A stretch of 64,000 bases of DNA from Bacteroidales bacterium (lineage in GTDB: Bacteria; Bacteroidota; Bacteroidia; Bacteroidales; UBA932): the NCBI GenBank assembly GCA_017546605.1, contig JAFYSH010000014.1, positions 62,001 to 126,000 of the forward strand, given 5' to 3'. The translations under genes and the position numbers were made by a program. Shown in pieces: positions 17,316-26,428 of this stretch. Positions within the stretch are counted from its first letter, which is position 1, and the number at the start of each line of letters is the position of its first letter. The notes below the pieces were generated by a model, which saw nothing but the letters and a program-made list of their open reading frames with translations, was not told the DNA's origin and searched no databases.

Positions 17316-18288
17316 TAAACGAATAAAGTCCACAAAGCAGCATCATCAAGGCTTGACTTTCGTGTGAAATGGTTGCGAAAATAACGCCGGATGTTTGCGG
17401 AATTCCATAAAGGGAGGTAAGTGCAAGGCTGATGATGAGATGGTAGGCACCGATACCTCCCTGCACTGGAACAATCCAGCCCAGACTGCCTACGACCATC
17501 AGAAACAAAGCATCCACGCCATTGAGCGAATCGATGGCGGGGAAGGCTTGGATGGTGCAGTAGCTCATGAGCCAGTAAGTGGTCCAGATCAACAGGGTGT
17601 AGAGAAAGAAGCGTCCTTTGTGGGGCATTCGGAATCCGGCAATCAGTCCCTCCCAAAGTCCTTTACCGATGAGGTAGATTTTTGCCAGGATCGGGTAGCA
17701 CCGGAGTTTGTGCCGATAATGGTACAGTGCCCACAGGCAGCCACCGGCACACAAAAGTAGCAGGACGATGAGCCAAACGAAATGAAAGGGAAGCCGTTCC
17801 ATCAATGGGTTGCCAATTTCATTTTGGATAAATGCTCCGAATTGTTGCCAACGCAACAGTAGAACAGATAGTAGGATGATGGCATAGCAGAACAAGTCAA
17901 AGCTGCGCTCCAGTACGACCGATCCGAGTACGGCTTCGTAGCTGGCTTTTCCAGTGGCAGAGATAACGCCGCAACGGGCAAATTCCCCGGCTCGTGGGAG
18001 AGCAAAGTTGGTGAGGTAACCGATGGAGATGCCATTAAAACTTTCTTTGCGGGAAATGTTGGAATTCAAGGGTAGCATCAGGATGCGCCACCGAAGGCCG
18101 CGTAAAAAGATGGGTAAACCGCTGAGTAGTGTGCAAATCAGGATCCAACGCAGATCGCAGGAACGGATACCGTTTACCAAGTCCTCCCATTGAACACCCC
18201 GGAATGCGAAGTATAACAAAATGCTGGCCAAGGCCAGCATTGCTATCCACAGGAGCGTGGAACGAGTTTTCGATTGAATCGTCCCCAT
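17260..18288 (-). CDS. Flippase-like integral membrane protein (LPG synthase TM / UPF0104 type)
   Basis: A 342-residue protein with about eight hydrophobic segments. Motifs fitting the family include LRGLRWRILM after the second segment, GYLTNFALPRAGEFARCGVI and GSLGWIVPVQGGIGAYHL. The family covers the membrane half of lysylphosphatidylglycerol synthase and proteins proposed to flip lipids or lipid-linked sugars; there is no catalytic transferase domain here, so no reaction is assigned. It follows panD by 3 nt and is the last gene of a panC-panD operon. Its end overlaps the S9 peptidase gene on the opposite strand. Confidence 0.85.
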   Translation of the reverse strand: MGTIQSKTRSTLLWIAMLALASILLYFAFRGVQWEDLVNGIRSCDLRWILICTLLSGLPIFLRGLRWRILMLPLNSNISRKESFNGISIGYLTNFALPRAGEFARCGVISATGKASYEAVLGSVVLERSFDLFCYAIILLSVLLLRWQQFGAFIQNEIGNPLMERLPFHFVWLIVLLLLCAGGCLWALYHYRHKLRCYPILAKIYLIGKGLWEGLIAGFRMPHKGRFFLYTLLIWTTYWLMSYCTIQAFPAIDSLNGVDALFLMVVGSLGWIVPVQGGIGAYHLIISLALTSLYGIPQTSGVIFATISHESQALMMLLCGLYSFISLSTTCQTKRRKTGANE

Positions 18289-18291
18289 TTG

Positions 18292-18645
18292 TTACGGGAT
18301 GATCTGGTTGGTGGTTGAATCCGGGAACACCAAGGCCGGTTTGAAGTCTTTGGCTTCTTCCGGTGTCATCCAGGCAAAGGCCATGATGATAACCAGGTCG
18401 CCTTCGCTAAACAAGTGGGCTGCGGCACCGTTGATGCCGATTTTTCCACTTTTTCGTTCGCCCGGGATTACGTAGGTTTCAATTCGGTTTCCGTTAGTAA
18501 TGTTCACCACGGCTACTTTTTCCCCTTCATACAAGTTGGCGGCTTCCATCAGATCACGGTCAATGGTGATGCTTCCGATGTAGTTCAAGTTGGCTTCGGT
18601 AACGGTTACACGGTGTATTTTTGATTTGACGATTTCGAGGTACAT
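18292..18645 (-). CDS. panD: Aspartate 1-decarboxylase
   Basis: Makes beta-alanine from aspartate for pantothenate synthesis. PanD is made as a pro-enzyme that cleaves itself before a serine to generate a pyruvoyl cofactor; the cleavage site is Gly24-Ser25 in [11 protein letters not shown]. Lys9, His11 and Arg54-region residues of the family ([23 protein letters not shown]) are present. At 117 residues it has normal length. It lies 6 nt behind panC, which condenses beta-alanine with pantoate. Confidence 0.96.
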   Translation of the reverse strand: MYLEIVKSKIHRVTVTEANLNYIGSITIDRDLMEAANLYEGEKVAVVNITNGNRIETYVIPGERKSGKIGINGAAAHLFSEGDLVIIMAFAWMTPEEAKDFKPALVFPDSTTNQIIP

Positions 18646-18651
18646 AGGTGT

Positions 18652-19491
18652 TTATTTCAATTTAATGTTATCGATCAGTCGTACGGGATGAGCATAGACA
18701 GCGCAGCCCAATTGAATTTCCTGTGCGTCTTCCCAATTGTGAACCGGTTCCATGGTCCGGGCATTGAAAATCTCGATGTATTCGGTTTCCAGTTCCGGGT
18801 TGGCATTGATGGCTTCGGTGATACGTGCCACCACTTCATCGGGAGTCAGGGTGGATTTCCATTCGCGAGCTTGGCAAATGCATTGGTAAATGTGGGGTGC
18901 TGCTTCCCGTTGAGCGGGAGTCAGGAGTGCATTTCGGGAGCTGAGTGCCAAGCCATCGGTTGCGCGGGCAATCGGACAGCCAATAATCGATATGGGGAAT
19001 TTCTGATCTTCTGTCACATAGCGGAGGATGGCCAATTGTTGGAAATCCTTCTCGCCAAAGTAGGACCGGGTGGGTTTTACAATCTCGAATAGTCGGGTAA
19101 CGACTTGTGCTACACCATTGAAGTGGCCGGGGCGACGGGGGCCTTCACCGTATTGGTCCAAACCGCCCAAGTTAAAAATCCGGTGATCCGGTTCCGGGTA
19201 AATGTCCTCTACGCGGGGGGCAAACACAATATCTACGCCAGCAGGCTCTACCAGCGCACAGTCTGCTTCCAGCGTACGAGGGTAGGTAGCCAAGTCATTG
19301 GCATTGTTGAATTGGGTGGGATTGACAAAAATGGATATGATGGTGGAGGTTGATTCAGCGACGCTCCGTCGAATCAGGGACAAGTGACCTTCGTGCAAGG
19401 CTCCCATCGTGGGGACAAAACCGATGTCACTTTTATTGGGTAGTTCGTTGTAGGCAGAAATGAATTCCGCTAGAGTTCTTGCAACAATCAT
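18652..19491 (-). CDS. panC: Pantothenate synthetase
   Basis: Condenses pantoate with beta-alanine using ATP. The nucleotidylyltransferase HIGH-type motif is VPTMGALHEGHLSLI (about 26-40), with INPTQFN-like FVNPTQFN and the second ATP motif in LALSSRNALLT. At 279 residues it is complete. The panC-panD pair is first in a minus-strand operon with a flippase-like gene; panB is not in the window. A TAagTTTG box precedes it. Confidence 0.96.
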   Translation of the reverse strand: MIVARTLAEFISAYNELPNKSDIGFVPTMGALHEGHLSLIRRSVAESTSTIISIFVNPTQFNNANDLATYPRTLEADCALVEPAGVDIVFAPRVEDIYPEPDHRIFNLGGLDQYGEGPRRPGHFNGVAQVVTRLFEIVKPTRSYFGEKDFQQLAILRYVTEDQKFPISIIGCPIARATDGLALSSRNALLTPAQREAAPHIYQCICQAREWKSTLTPDEVVARITEAINANPELETEYIEIFNARTMEPVHNWEDAQEIQLGCAVYAHPVRLIDNIKLK

Positions 19492-19508
19492 AGTTCAAAA
19501 TAATGTCG

Positions 19509-19516
19509 CAAACTTA
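19509..19516 (-). promoter_or_regulatory. -7 box for panC-panD
   Basis: TAagTTTG on the minus strand, 17 nt from the panC start. No clear -33 TTTG at the expected spacing. Confidence 0.55.
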
Positions 19517-19568
19517 CAACATTTGTTCTATATTCGCACGAATTTCAAATAATTTATCAGTAAATCCG

Positions 19569-20570
19569 ATGAGTACGAAATCAATTTTGGGAATGGGTAA
19601 TGCCCTGACGGATATTTTGGCAATTTTGCCAGACGACAGTTGGCTGGAACGTTTTCATTTGCCGAAGGGCAGTATGCAGCATGTTGATGAGAAGACGGGC
19701 GACAAGATTTGGCATGAACTTAAGAAAATGGGCGTGCAATATGTGGCGGGAGGATCTGCTGCGAATACCCTCACAGGAACAGCTGTTTTTGGTTTACGCA
19801 GCGGATTTATTGGGAAAGTGGGGGACGATGAATTGGGATCCTTGTATGATTCTGATTTGGGACGTAATGGTATATGCTCGCGTCTGTTAAAAGGGCAAGC
19901 AGCCTCGGGTCGGGCGATGGTGTTCATCACACCGCCCAATGGAGAACGTACCTTTGCAGTATATCTGGGGGCAGCCGTGGAGTTGGGACCGGAGGATCTG
20001 AAGCCTGAGTTTTTTGAAGGCTACGACTATTTTCACATTGAAGGATACCTGGTGCAAAATCAGAAGTTGTTGCGTCGGGCTGTCGAGTTGGCCAAACAAG
20101 CGGGCTTGTTTGTCTCTTTGGATCTGGCTTCCTACAATGTCGTCGAATCGAATCGTACGTTCCTTCACGATATTGTGACCAATTATGTGGATTTGGTTTT
20201 TGCCAATGAGTCAGAGGCAAAAGCTTTCACGGGTGGCTTGGAGCCGGAGGAGGCGTTGGCCGAAATTTCGGCACTATGTCAGGTAGCTGTGGTGAAAATT
20301 GGCAAAGAGGGATCTTTGGTGCAATCGGGTGAGAATGTATATCGCATTGGCGTGCGTCCTGCCGCAACCAAAGATGCAACGGGTGCTGGAGATTTGTATG
20401 CAGCCGGCTTCTTATATGCCCATGCCGAAGGTATGCCTTTGTCCGTTTGTGGTGAAATAGGCTCCATTATTGCGGCCAAGGTGGTGGAAGTGGTGGGCCC
20501 TAAAATTGACATTCCCCGCTGGAAGGCGGCAAAACAAGAAATACGGGATCTGATGGCCCAGTACCGTTAG
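19569..20570 (+). CDS. PfkB family sugar/nucleoside kinase (adenosine kinase-like)
   Basis: I start it at 19569 (MSTKSILGMGNALTDIL), where the PfkB family begins; a longer frame from 19503 would run through the promoter region. The 333-residue protein has the N-terminal glycine motif GGSAANTLTGTA (about 61-72) and the C-terminal signature DATGAGDLYAAGF with the catalytic Asp. Bacteroidetes proteins of this type are usually labelled adenosine kinase, but substrate choice within PfkB cannot be fixed from motifs. It is convergent with a deoxynucleoside kinase gene, 9 nt away. Confidence 0.88.
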   Translation: MSTKSILGMGNALTDILAILPDDSWLERFHLPKGSMQHVDEKTGDKIWHELKKMGVQYVAGGSAANTLTGTAVFGLRSGFIGKVGDDELGSLYDSDLGRNGICSRLLKGQAASGRAMVFITPPNGERTFAVYLGAAVELGPEDLKPEFFEGYDYFHIEGYLVQNQKLLRRAVELAKQAGLFVSLDLASYNVVESNRTFLHDIVTNYVDLVFANESEAKAFTGGLEPEEALAEISALCQVAVVKIGKEGSLVQSGENVYRIGVRPAATKDATGAGDLYAAGFLYAHAEGMPLSVCGEIGSIIAAKVVEVVGPKIDIPRWKAAKQEIRDLMAQYR

Positions 20571-20579
20571 GAATCCGTA

Positions 20580-21191
20580 TTAGAAGAGACCGAACAGTTC
20601 TGCGTCAATGCGGTCAATGATGTGAGCCAGGTCTTCCGGCCGCTCCTCAAATTTGATTTCGTCAGCATTGATGATGAGGAGTTTCCCATCGTATGTACTA
20701 ATCCAGTTTTCGTAGCGTTCATTGAGACCTTGCAGGTAATCAATGCGGATGCTGCTTTCGTATTCTCGTCCGCGTTTTTGGATTTGGGCAACGAGGTTGG
20801 GTATGGAAGAACGCAAGTAGATGAGTAGGTCGGGTTTCTTGACCAATGAAATCATCAAGTCAAACAAAGTGTTGTAATTGCTGAAATCACGGTCATCCAT
20901 TTGCCCCATACTGTGTAGATTGGGTGCGAAAATGCGGGCATCCTCGTAGATGGTGCGATCTTGCACAACCACTTGGTTTTCTCGGTGGATCTTAACGATA
21001 TCCTCAAAACGTTTGTTTAAGAAATAGATTTGGGTATTGAATGACCAACGCTTCATATCTTGGTAGAAATCTGAAAGATAGGGGTTGTCATCAACCGATT
21101 CGTAATGAGGTTTCCATCCGTAGTGGGCGGCTAAAAGTCGAGTTAGGGTTGTCTTTCCGCTTCCGATATTTCCAGCAATGGCGATGTGCAT
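20580..21191 (-). CDS. Deoxynucleoside kinase
   Basis: Phosphorylates deoxynucleosides for salvage. The 203-residue protein starts with a strand and P-loop AIAGNIGSGKTTL (4-16), followed by the dNK-family motif VVQDRTIYEDARIF (QDR/ED region) and YLRSSIPNLVAQIQKRGREYE, the LID region. It resembles the deoxyadenosine/deoxyguanosine kinases of Gram-positives and Bacteroidetes; substrate preference is not certain. A TAatTTTG box lies upstream, divergent from the metallo-hydrolase gene. Confidence 0.9.
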   Translation of the reverse strand: MHIAIAGNIGSGKTTLTRLLAAHYGWKPHYESVDDNPYLSDFYQDMKRWSFNTQIYFLNKRFEDIVKIHRENQVVVQDRTIYEDARIFAPNLHSMGQMDDRDFSNYNTLFDLMISLVKKPDLLIYLRSSIPNLVAQIQKRGREYESSIRIDYLQGLNERYENWISTYDGKLLIINADEIKFEERPEDLAHIIDRIDAELFGLF

Positions 21192-21223
21192 AACGATGAA
21201 TTTTGAGGTGCTTTTAGGGAGTA

Positions 21224-21231
21224 CAAAATTA
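21224..21231 (-). promoter_or_regulatory. -7 box for the deoxynucleoside kinase gene
   Basis: TAatTTTG on the minus strand, 32 nt from the start codon; -33 element unclear. Confidence 0.5.
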
Positions 21232-21252
21232 GAAATTTATTTCAATCCTTTG

Positions 21253-21260
21253 TATATTTG
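21253..21260 (+). promoter_or_regulatory. -7 box directly before the metallo-hydrolase start
   Basis: TAtaTTTG ends 4 nt before the ATG at 21265. With the usual distance from this box to the transcription start, the mRNA would begin at or next to the start codon and so be leaderless. Confidence 0.5.
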
Positions 21261-21264
21261 CCTT

Positions 21265-21930
21265 ATGATACAGATTAAGACATTTTATTTCAATGACCTG
21301 CGTACCTGCTGTTATTTGTTGTGGGATGAGACACGTGAATGCGTCATTGTTGATCCGGGTTGTTTCTCGGAAAGTGAAAAGAATAGATTGGTGAAATTTG
21401 TGCAGGAGAACGACCTTCGTCCTGTCAAATTGGTGAATACGCACGGACATTTTGATCATGTAATGGGGAATGTCTTTGTTTCCGAGCAATGGAAGTTGGA
21501 CACTTGGATGAATCGCAACGATCTTCCGCAATTGGCAAGAACGTCAACCTATGGAAACTATTTTGGCTACGAGATTCTGCAACCGAGTGAACAAGTACAG
21601 GATTTGGCGGATGGTGATCGCTTGACCTTTGGGGCGTCGGTCCTGGAGGTGCGTCATACGCCGGGTCATTCCCGTGGGGGCATTGTGTTGTACAGCCAAG
21701 AAGGACAATTTGTGTTGGTGGGCGACTCGCTCTTTGCTGGTAGCATTGGTCGGACCGATTTACCGGGAGGGGATTATGAGGAATTGATGGAAAGCTTGAG
21801 GACCAAGGTGCTGACCTTACCTCCGGATACGACCGTTTATCCGGGTCATGGTCCGGCAACGACCATTGCTACAGAGTTGACTACCAATCCCTTTCTGGTA
21901 GATGCTCAGCCTCAGATCTGGCAACAATAA
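21265..21930 (+). CDS. Metallo-beta-lactamase fold hydrolase, glyoxalase II-like
   Basis: I start it at 21265 (MIQIKTFYFNDLRTC); the longer open frame upstream crosses the divergent gene and has no homology-like sequence. The 221-residue protein has the binuclear metal motif THGHFDHVMGN, then HTPGHSRGG, GDSLFAGSIGRTDLPGGD and YPGHGPATT, so all metal ligands are present. Small proteins of this kind hydrolyse thioesters such as S-lactoyl conjugates or have broader thioesterase activity; the full C-terminal glyoxalase II domain is absent. uvrA follows after 11 nt and is probably cotranscribed. Confidence 0.9.
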   Translation: MIQIKTFYFNDLRTCCYLLWDETRECVIVDPGCFSESEKNRLVKFVQENDLRPVKLVNTHGHFDHVMGNVFVSEQWKLDTWMNRNDLPQLARTSTYGNYFGYEILQPSEQVQDLADGDRLTFGASVLEVRHTPGHSRGGIVLYSQEGQFVLVGDSLFAGSIGRTDLPGGDYEELMESLRTKVLTLPPDTTVYPGHGPATTIATELTTNPFLVDAQPQIWQQ

Positions 21931-21941
21931 CCTTCCAATCT

Positions 21942-24728
21942 ATGCAAGACGACAAGGATTATATTGAAATTGAGCACGCGAGTGTCCACAACCTGAAGAA
22001 CATCAGTTTGAAGATGCCCCGCAATCGCCTGATTGTTGTGACGGGCCTAAGTGGTAGTGGAAAGTCTTCCTTGGCTTTCGATACCATCTTTGCGGAAGCC
22101 CAACGTCGCTATGTGGATACCTTGTCGGCTTATGCAAAGCAATTCATTGGTGTGTTGGAACGCCCCAAGATCGAACGGATCAGCGGCCTGAGTCCAACCA
22201 TTGCGATTGAACAAAAAAGCACCAACCGGAATCCCCGTTCCACCGTTGGTACGATTACGGAAATCTCCGATTTTCTGCGCTTGTTGTATGCGCGGTCCGC
22301 GGATGCCTATTCACCGGTAACCGGTAAGAAGATGGAGCGTTATACGGATCAGCAGATCCAGTCACTGATCCTGGAAAAATTTTCCGGTAAAAAATGCATT
22401 GTTCTGGCTCCTTTGGTCAAAGGGAGAAAGGGACATTACCGGGAATTGTTTGCCTCTTTCATCAAAAAAGGGTTCTCACAGGTTCGGGTCGACGGGGAGT
22501 TGTGTTACCTGGAACAGGTTGCCAATGGGGTGGATCGTTACAAGTCCCACTTCATTGAGTTGGTCATCGATAAGCTGGTTCCCCGTCAGGAGGACGAGAA
22601 TCGGATCCGGATGGCGATCCGTTTGGCCTTGGGGTATGGAAAAGGCTCTTTGGCTATATGGGAGCCGCATCAGCAGTCGCTGCATCATTTTAGCAAGTAT
22701 TTTATCTGTCCCGAGAGTGGTATTTCATTACCGGAGCCAGCACCTCATACGTTTTCATTCAATTCGCCACAGGGTGCCTGTCCCCATTGCAAAGGATTGG
22801 GAGTAATCGTTAGTGTGGATCGGGATAAAATTATTCCTGACCCTTCTTTATCCATCGCAGAGGGGGGGATTCTTCCATTTGGTGAGAAACGGGACAACAT
22901 GACTTTCCGTTTGTTGGATAGCGTTGCTCGTAAGTACAAGTTCTCCTTGAATGAGCCCATTTCCGCTTTGTCAGACGAGGTCATGAACCTGCTGTTTTAT
23001 GGTTCGGATGACTTGTTTCGAGTGGAATCCATGAGTGGCGTGATGGACATGGTTTCCTTCAAAGGGTTGGTAGCCCGGTTGGAGCAGTCAGAAAACGATA
23101 GTGATGAATTAACGGAGAAAAAGACCCAATACATTGAGGAGTTGGTTTGTCCGGAATGCGGGGGAACACGCTTGCATCGGGAAGCGTTGTATTTTAAAAT
23201 CGATGGAAAAAATATTGCGGAGGTTTCAGACCTGGACATCACCGAATTGCAACAATGGATCCAACAGCTGCCGTCGCGTCTGAATCAACGTCAGTTGTTG
23301 ATTGCCACCGATATTCTGAAGGAGCTGAACGATCGGGTTGGCTTTTTGATCAACGTTGGCCTGGGGTATTTGTCTTTGAGCCGGGCTACGCGTTCGCTCA
23401 GTGGGGGCGAAAGTCAGCGGATTCGGCTGGCGACCCAGATCGGATCCAAGTTGGTCAATGTATTGTATATTCTGGATGAACCGAGTATTGGTTTGCACCA
23501 GTCGGATAACCAGAAACTGATTCATTCCCTCCAGCAGTTGCGGGATGAGGGAAATACAGTCATGGTGGTTGAGCATGACGAAGAGATGATGATGTGTGCA
23601 GACTGGTTGGTGGATTTGGGACCAGGTGCGGGAGATCAAGGAGGTGAAGTTTTGTTCAACGGGCCTCCGACACCCGCATTTTTGTCCGGACTTACCCAAA
23701 TTCCGGTACCGGCCGTTCGTCGATCGGGAAACGGTCAATGGCTCGAGTTGTTGGGGGCTTGTGGCAATAACCTTAAGCAGGTGGACTTGCGCCTTCCCCT
23801 GGGCTGTATGATTGGGATTAGCGGTGTGAGTGGTAGTGGAAAGTCGAGTTTGATCAATGAGACTTTGATGCCGATTCTGAGCAACCATTTTTATCGGTCC
23901 AAGCAGGTTCCATTGCCTTATCGGGAGCTGGTGAATGTGGAAGCGATCGATAAACTCATTCAAATCGACCAGTCACCCATTGGGCGCTCTCCGCGTAGCA
24001 ATCCAGTCACTTACACGGGTGTCTTTACGGACATCCGGAAACTCTTTGAAGAGACCCCGGATGCAAAAGTGCGGGGATTCAAGGCCAATCGTTTTTCTTT
24101 TAACGTAAAGGGTGGTCGGTGTGAGGCTTGTAAGGGCGCCGGAGAGGAGGTGCTGGAAATGAATTTCTTGCCGTCGGTGCATGTGACTTGCAAGACGTGT
24201 AACGGAAAACGCTATAAGCGGGATACTTTGGCAGTTCGTTACAAAGGGAAGAATATCAACGATGTCTTGGAGATGACCATCTCACAGGCGGTTGAATTTT
24301 TTGCAGCCGTTCCTTCCATTGTACAACGATTGCAGACCTTGGAGGACGTGGGTTTGGGTTATATTCGATTGGGTCAATCTTCTTTGACCTTGAGTGGGGG
24401 TGAGAATCAGCGGGTGAAGTTGGCAGCAGAGTTGTCGAAGCGAAGTACGGGCAAATCCTTGTTCTTGTTGGATGAACCAACCACAGGCCTGCATACCCGG
24501 GACATTTTGGTTTTGATGGGGGTTTTGCAGAAAATCGTGGATCAGGGAAATACGGTTGTTATCATTGAACACAACTTGGATGTGCTCAAGTGTGTGGACT
24601 ACTTGATTGATATGGGACCGGGTGGCGGTCGTCATGGCGGTCGGATTTTGGCGCAAGGGACACCCGAGGCGGTTGCCTATCATCCGGATTCGGTAACCGG
24701 TCAGTTTTTGAAAGATAAATTAAAATAG
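21942..24728 (+). CDS. uvrA: Excinuclease ABC subunit A
   Basis: The DNA-damage recognition ATPase of nucleotide excision repair, 928 residues. It has two ABC modules: Walker A GLSGSGKSSLAFD (about 35-47) and GVSGSGKSSLINE (about 627-639), with signatures SLSGGESQRIRLA and TLSGGENQRVKLA. Three Cys clusters are visible. The C-terminal zinc module (CEAC ... CKTC) is complete, as is the middle CPEC pair. In the first module the usual CxxC reads Cys256-Pro-Glu-Ser259 followed by CPHC, so one ligand is replaced by serine. The gene lies between a metallo-hydrolase and a nucleoside kinase with short gaps. Bacteroidetes often carry two uvrA genes; which one this is cannot be told. Confidence 0.95.
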   Translation: MQDDKDYIEIEHASVHNLKNISLKMPRNRLIVVTGLSGSGKSSLAFDTIFAEAQRRYVDTLSAYAKQFIGVLERPKIERISGLSPTIAIEQKSTNRNPRSTVGTITEISDFLRLLYARSADAYSPVTGKKMERYTDQQIQSLILEKFSGKKCIVLAPLVKGRKGHYRELFASFIKKGFSQVRVDGELCYLEQVANGVDRYKSHFIELVIDKLVPRQEDENRIRMAIRLALGYGKGSLAIWEPHQQSLHHFSKYFICPESGISLPEPAPHTFSFNSPQGACPHCKGLGVIVSVDRDKIIPDPSLSIAEGGILPFGEKRDNMTFRLLDSVARKYKFSLNEPISALSDEVMNLLFYGSDDLFRVESMSGVMDMVSFKGLVARLEQSENDSDELTEKKTQYIEELVCPECGGTRLHREALYFKIDGKNIAEVSDLDITELQQWIQQLPSRLNQRQLLIATDILKELNDRVGFLINVGLGYLSLSRATRSLSGGESQRIRLATQIGSKLVNVLYILDEPSIGLHQSDNQKLIHSLQQLRDEGNTVMVVEHDEEMMMCADWLVDLGPGAGDQGGEVLFNGPPTPAFLSGLTQIPVPAVRRSGNGQWLELLGACGNNLKQVDLRLPLGCMIGISGVSGSGKSSLINETLMPILSNHFYRSKQVPLPYRELVNVEAIDKLIQIDQSPIGRSPRSNPVTYTGVFTDIRKLFEETPDAKVRGFKANRFSFNVKGGRCEACKGAGEEVLEMNFLPSVHVTCKTCNGKRYKRDTLAVRYKGKNINDVLEMTISQAVEFFAAVPSIVQRLQTLEDVGLGYIRLGQSSLTLSGGENQRVKLAAELSKRSTGKSLFLLDEPTTGLHTRDILVLMGVLQKIVDQGNTVVIIEHNLDVLKCVDYLIDMGPGGGRHGGRILAQGTPEAVAYHPDSVTGQFLKDKLK

Positions 24729-24736
24729 GATAAGCT

Positions 24737-26425
24737 ATGGGAAAATTTGCGGTTTATTGTGAAAATACCGGGTGTACGCTTGATTGCATGCCGGGAACTA
24801 CTTTGATGGATCTGTTGCAGGAGCTATCGTTGCAATCGCGTTACCCTTTTGTGGCGGCTTTGGTCGACAACCAATTGAAGGAGCTGAGTTACGACTTGTA
24901 TCATTCCTGTAGTATCCGTTTTTTGGATATGACCCATCCGGATGGTCAACGGACTTATAGCCGGACCTTGTCTTTCTTGCTGCAAAAGGCGTTGGCAGAT
25001 TGTTTTCCCGATTTGCACATGGTGTTGGAGTACAACCTGCCGAATGGTATTTATGGGGAATTCCGAGTGACCGACGATTCAAATCGTCTGATGAAGTTGA
25101 CCCCGGAAGAGTACGCTGCTCTGGAGGCCAGGATGCGGGCGTTGATTGCAGAGGATCTTCCTATTCGCAAAGTAAAAATGCCGGCGACCGAGGCAGCCGA
25201 GTTGTTCCGCAAACAGGGCAAGTTTGAGAAGGCAAACTTGGTTGAACATTTGCCGCGCTATTATTGTTCGGTTTATTACATAGCGGATTATCCGGACACC
25301 TACTACGGCCCCTTGTTGTTTTCAACGGGTGCCTTGTACTATTTTGAACTTATTCCCTTCAGTAATGGTTTTTGTCTACAGTCTCCCAATTGTGCGACTC
25401 CGGATCAGAAGGTTGCTGAAGTTTATCAAGACAAACTGGCAGAGGCTTTCCAGGAAAGTGCCAATTGGTATTCCATCTTACGAGCAGACAGCATCGTGGA
25501 GGTGAATGATTATATTCGACGGGGTAAAGCCAAAGAACTGATTCAGTTGATGGAGGCGCTTCATGCTCGTAAGTATGCGCAGATTGCAGACCAGATCTAT
25601 GCGCAACGCGATCGTTTGCGGTTAATTATGATCTCAGGACCCTCCAGTAGTGGAAAGACCACAACTTCCAAGCGCATCGCTTTGCAGTGCAAGATTTTGG
25701 GTTTGAATCCCATTGTTATTGCCATGGATGATTATTTCCTGGATCGGGAGCATACCCCGAGGGATGAAAATGGTGAGTATGACTTTGAGTCGCTACATGC
25801 GATGGATCTTCCGTTCCTGAACCAGCAGTTGCATCAGTTGTTGGCTGGCCAAGAGGTGGAATTACCCACCTTTGATTTCAAACAGGGCAAGCGTGTGTTC
25901 AAGGGAAAACGTATGCGCATGCACGAAGGGGATATCCTCATCATGGAGGGCATTCACGCCTTGAATCCCTCGTTGTTGACGGAAGTTTCCGATGATCAGG
26001 TTTTCCGGATTTATGCTTCTGCGTTGACTGCTTTGTCGGTGGATGAGAACAACTTGATTTCTACGTCTGACTGCCGTATGTTGCGGCGGATGGTTCGCGA
26101 CAACGCAACGCGCGGTATTGTTCCGGAAGAAACCATTCTTCGTTGGCCAAGTGTCCGTCGAGGAGAGGAACGGAATATTTTCCCTTTCCAGGAAAATGCG
26201 GATGTGTTTTTCAACTCCTCCTTGGTATTTGAGTTGCCCTTGCTAAAGTATTATGCAGAGCCCTTGTTGCTTCGGATACCCGTTTCTTCTCCAGCCTATG
26301 CGGAGAGTGTGCGTCTGCGGAAGTTTTTATCGTTGGTGGTTCCTTTATCGCCGGAAGAAATCGCAAGAATTCCTCCTACTTCCATCCTTCGAGAATTCAT
26401 TGGGGGAAGTACCTTTGAGTATTAG
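24737..26425 (+). CDS. Nucleoside kinase with N-terminal TGS/ThrRS-like domains
   Basis: A 562-residue composite protein. Residues 1-65 look like a TGS domain (short beta-rich fold ending in HPDGQRTYSR), residues about 80-230 resemble the editing-like second domain of threonyl-tRNA synthetase, and the C-terminal half is a uridine kinase/phosphoribulokinase P-loop domain with GPSSSGKTT at about 301-309 and AMDDYFLDREHTPRDENGEY. Proteins of this design are widespread in Bacteroidetes and some Firmicutes and are annotated as nucleoside or uridine kinases. Substrate is inferred from the kinase domain only. It follows uvrA by 8 nt and is convergent with the ABC-F gene. Confidence 0.88.
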   Translation: MGKFAVYCENTGCTLDCMPGTTLMDLLQELSLQSRYPFVAALVDNQLKELSYDLYHSCSIRFLDMTHPDGQRTYSRTLSFLLQKALADCFPDLHMVLEYNLPNGIYGEFRVTDDSNRLMKLTPEEYAALEARMRALIAEDLPIRKVKMPATEAAELFRKQGKFEKANLVEHLPRYYCSVYYIADYPDTYYGPLLFSTGALYYFELIPFSNGFCLQSPNCATPDQKVAEVYQDKLAEAFQESANWYSILRADSIVEVNDYIRRGKAKELIQLMEALHARKYAQIADQIYAQRDRLRLIMISGPSSSGKTTTSKRIALQCKILGLNPIVIAMDDYFLDREHTPRDENGEYDFESLHAMDLPFLNQQLHQLLAGQEVELPTFDFKQGKRVFKGKRMRMHEGDILIMEGIHALNPSLLTEVSDDQVFRIYASALTALSVDENNLISTSDCRMLRRMVRDNATRGIVPEETILRWPSVRRGEERNIFPFQENADVFFNSSLVFELPLLKYYAEPLLLRIPVSSPAYAESVRLRKFLSLVVPLSPEEIARIPPTSILREFIGGSTFEY

Positions 26426-26428
26426 CCG

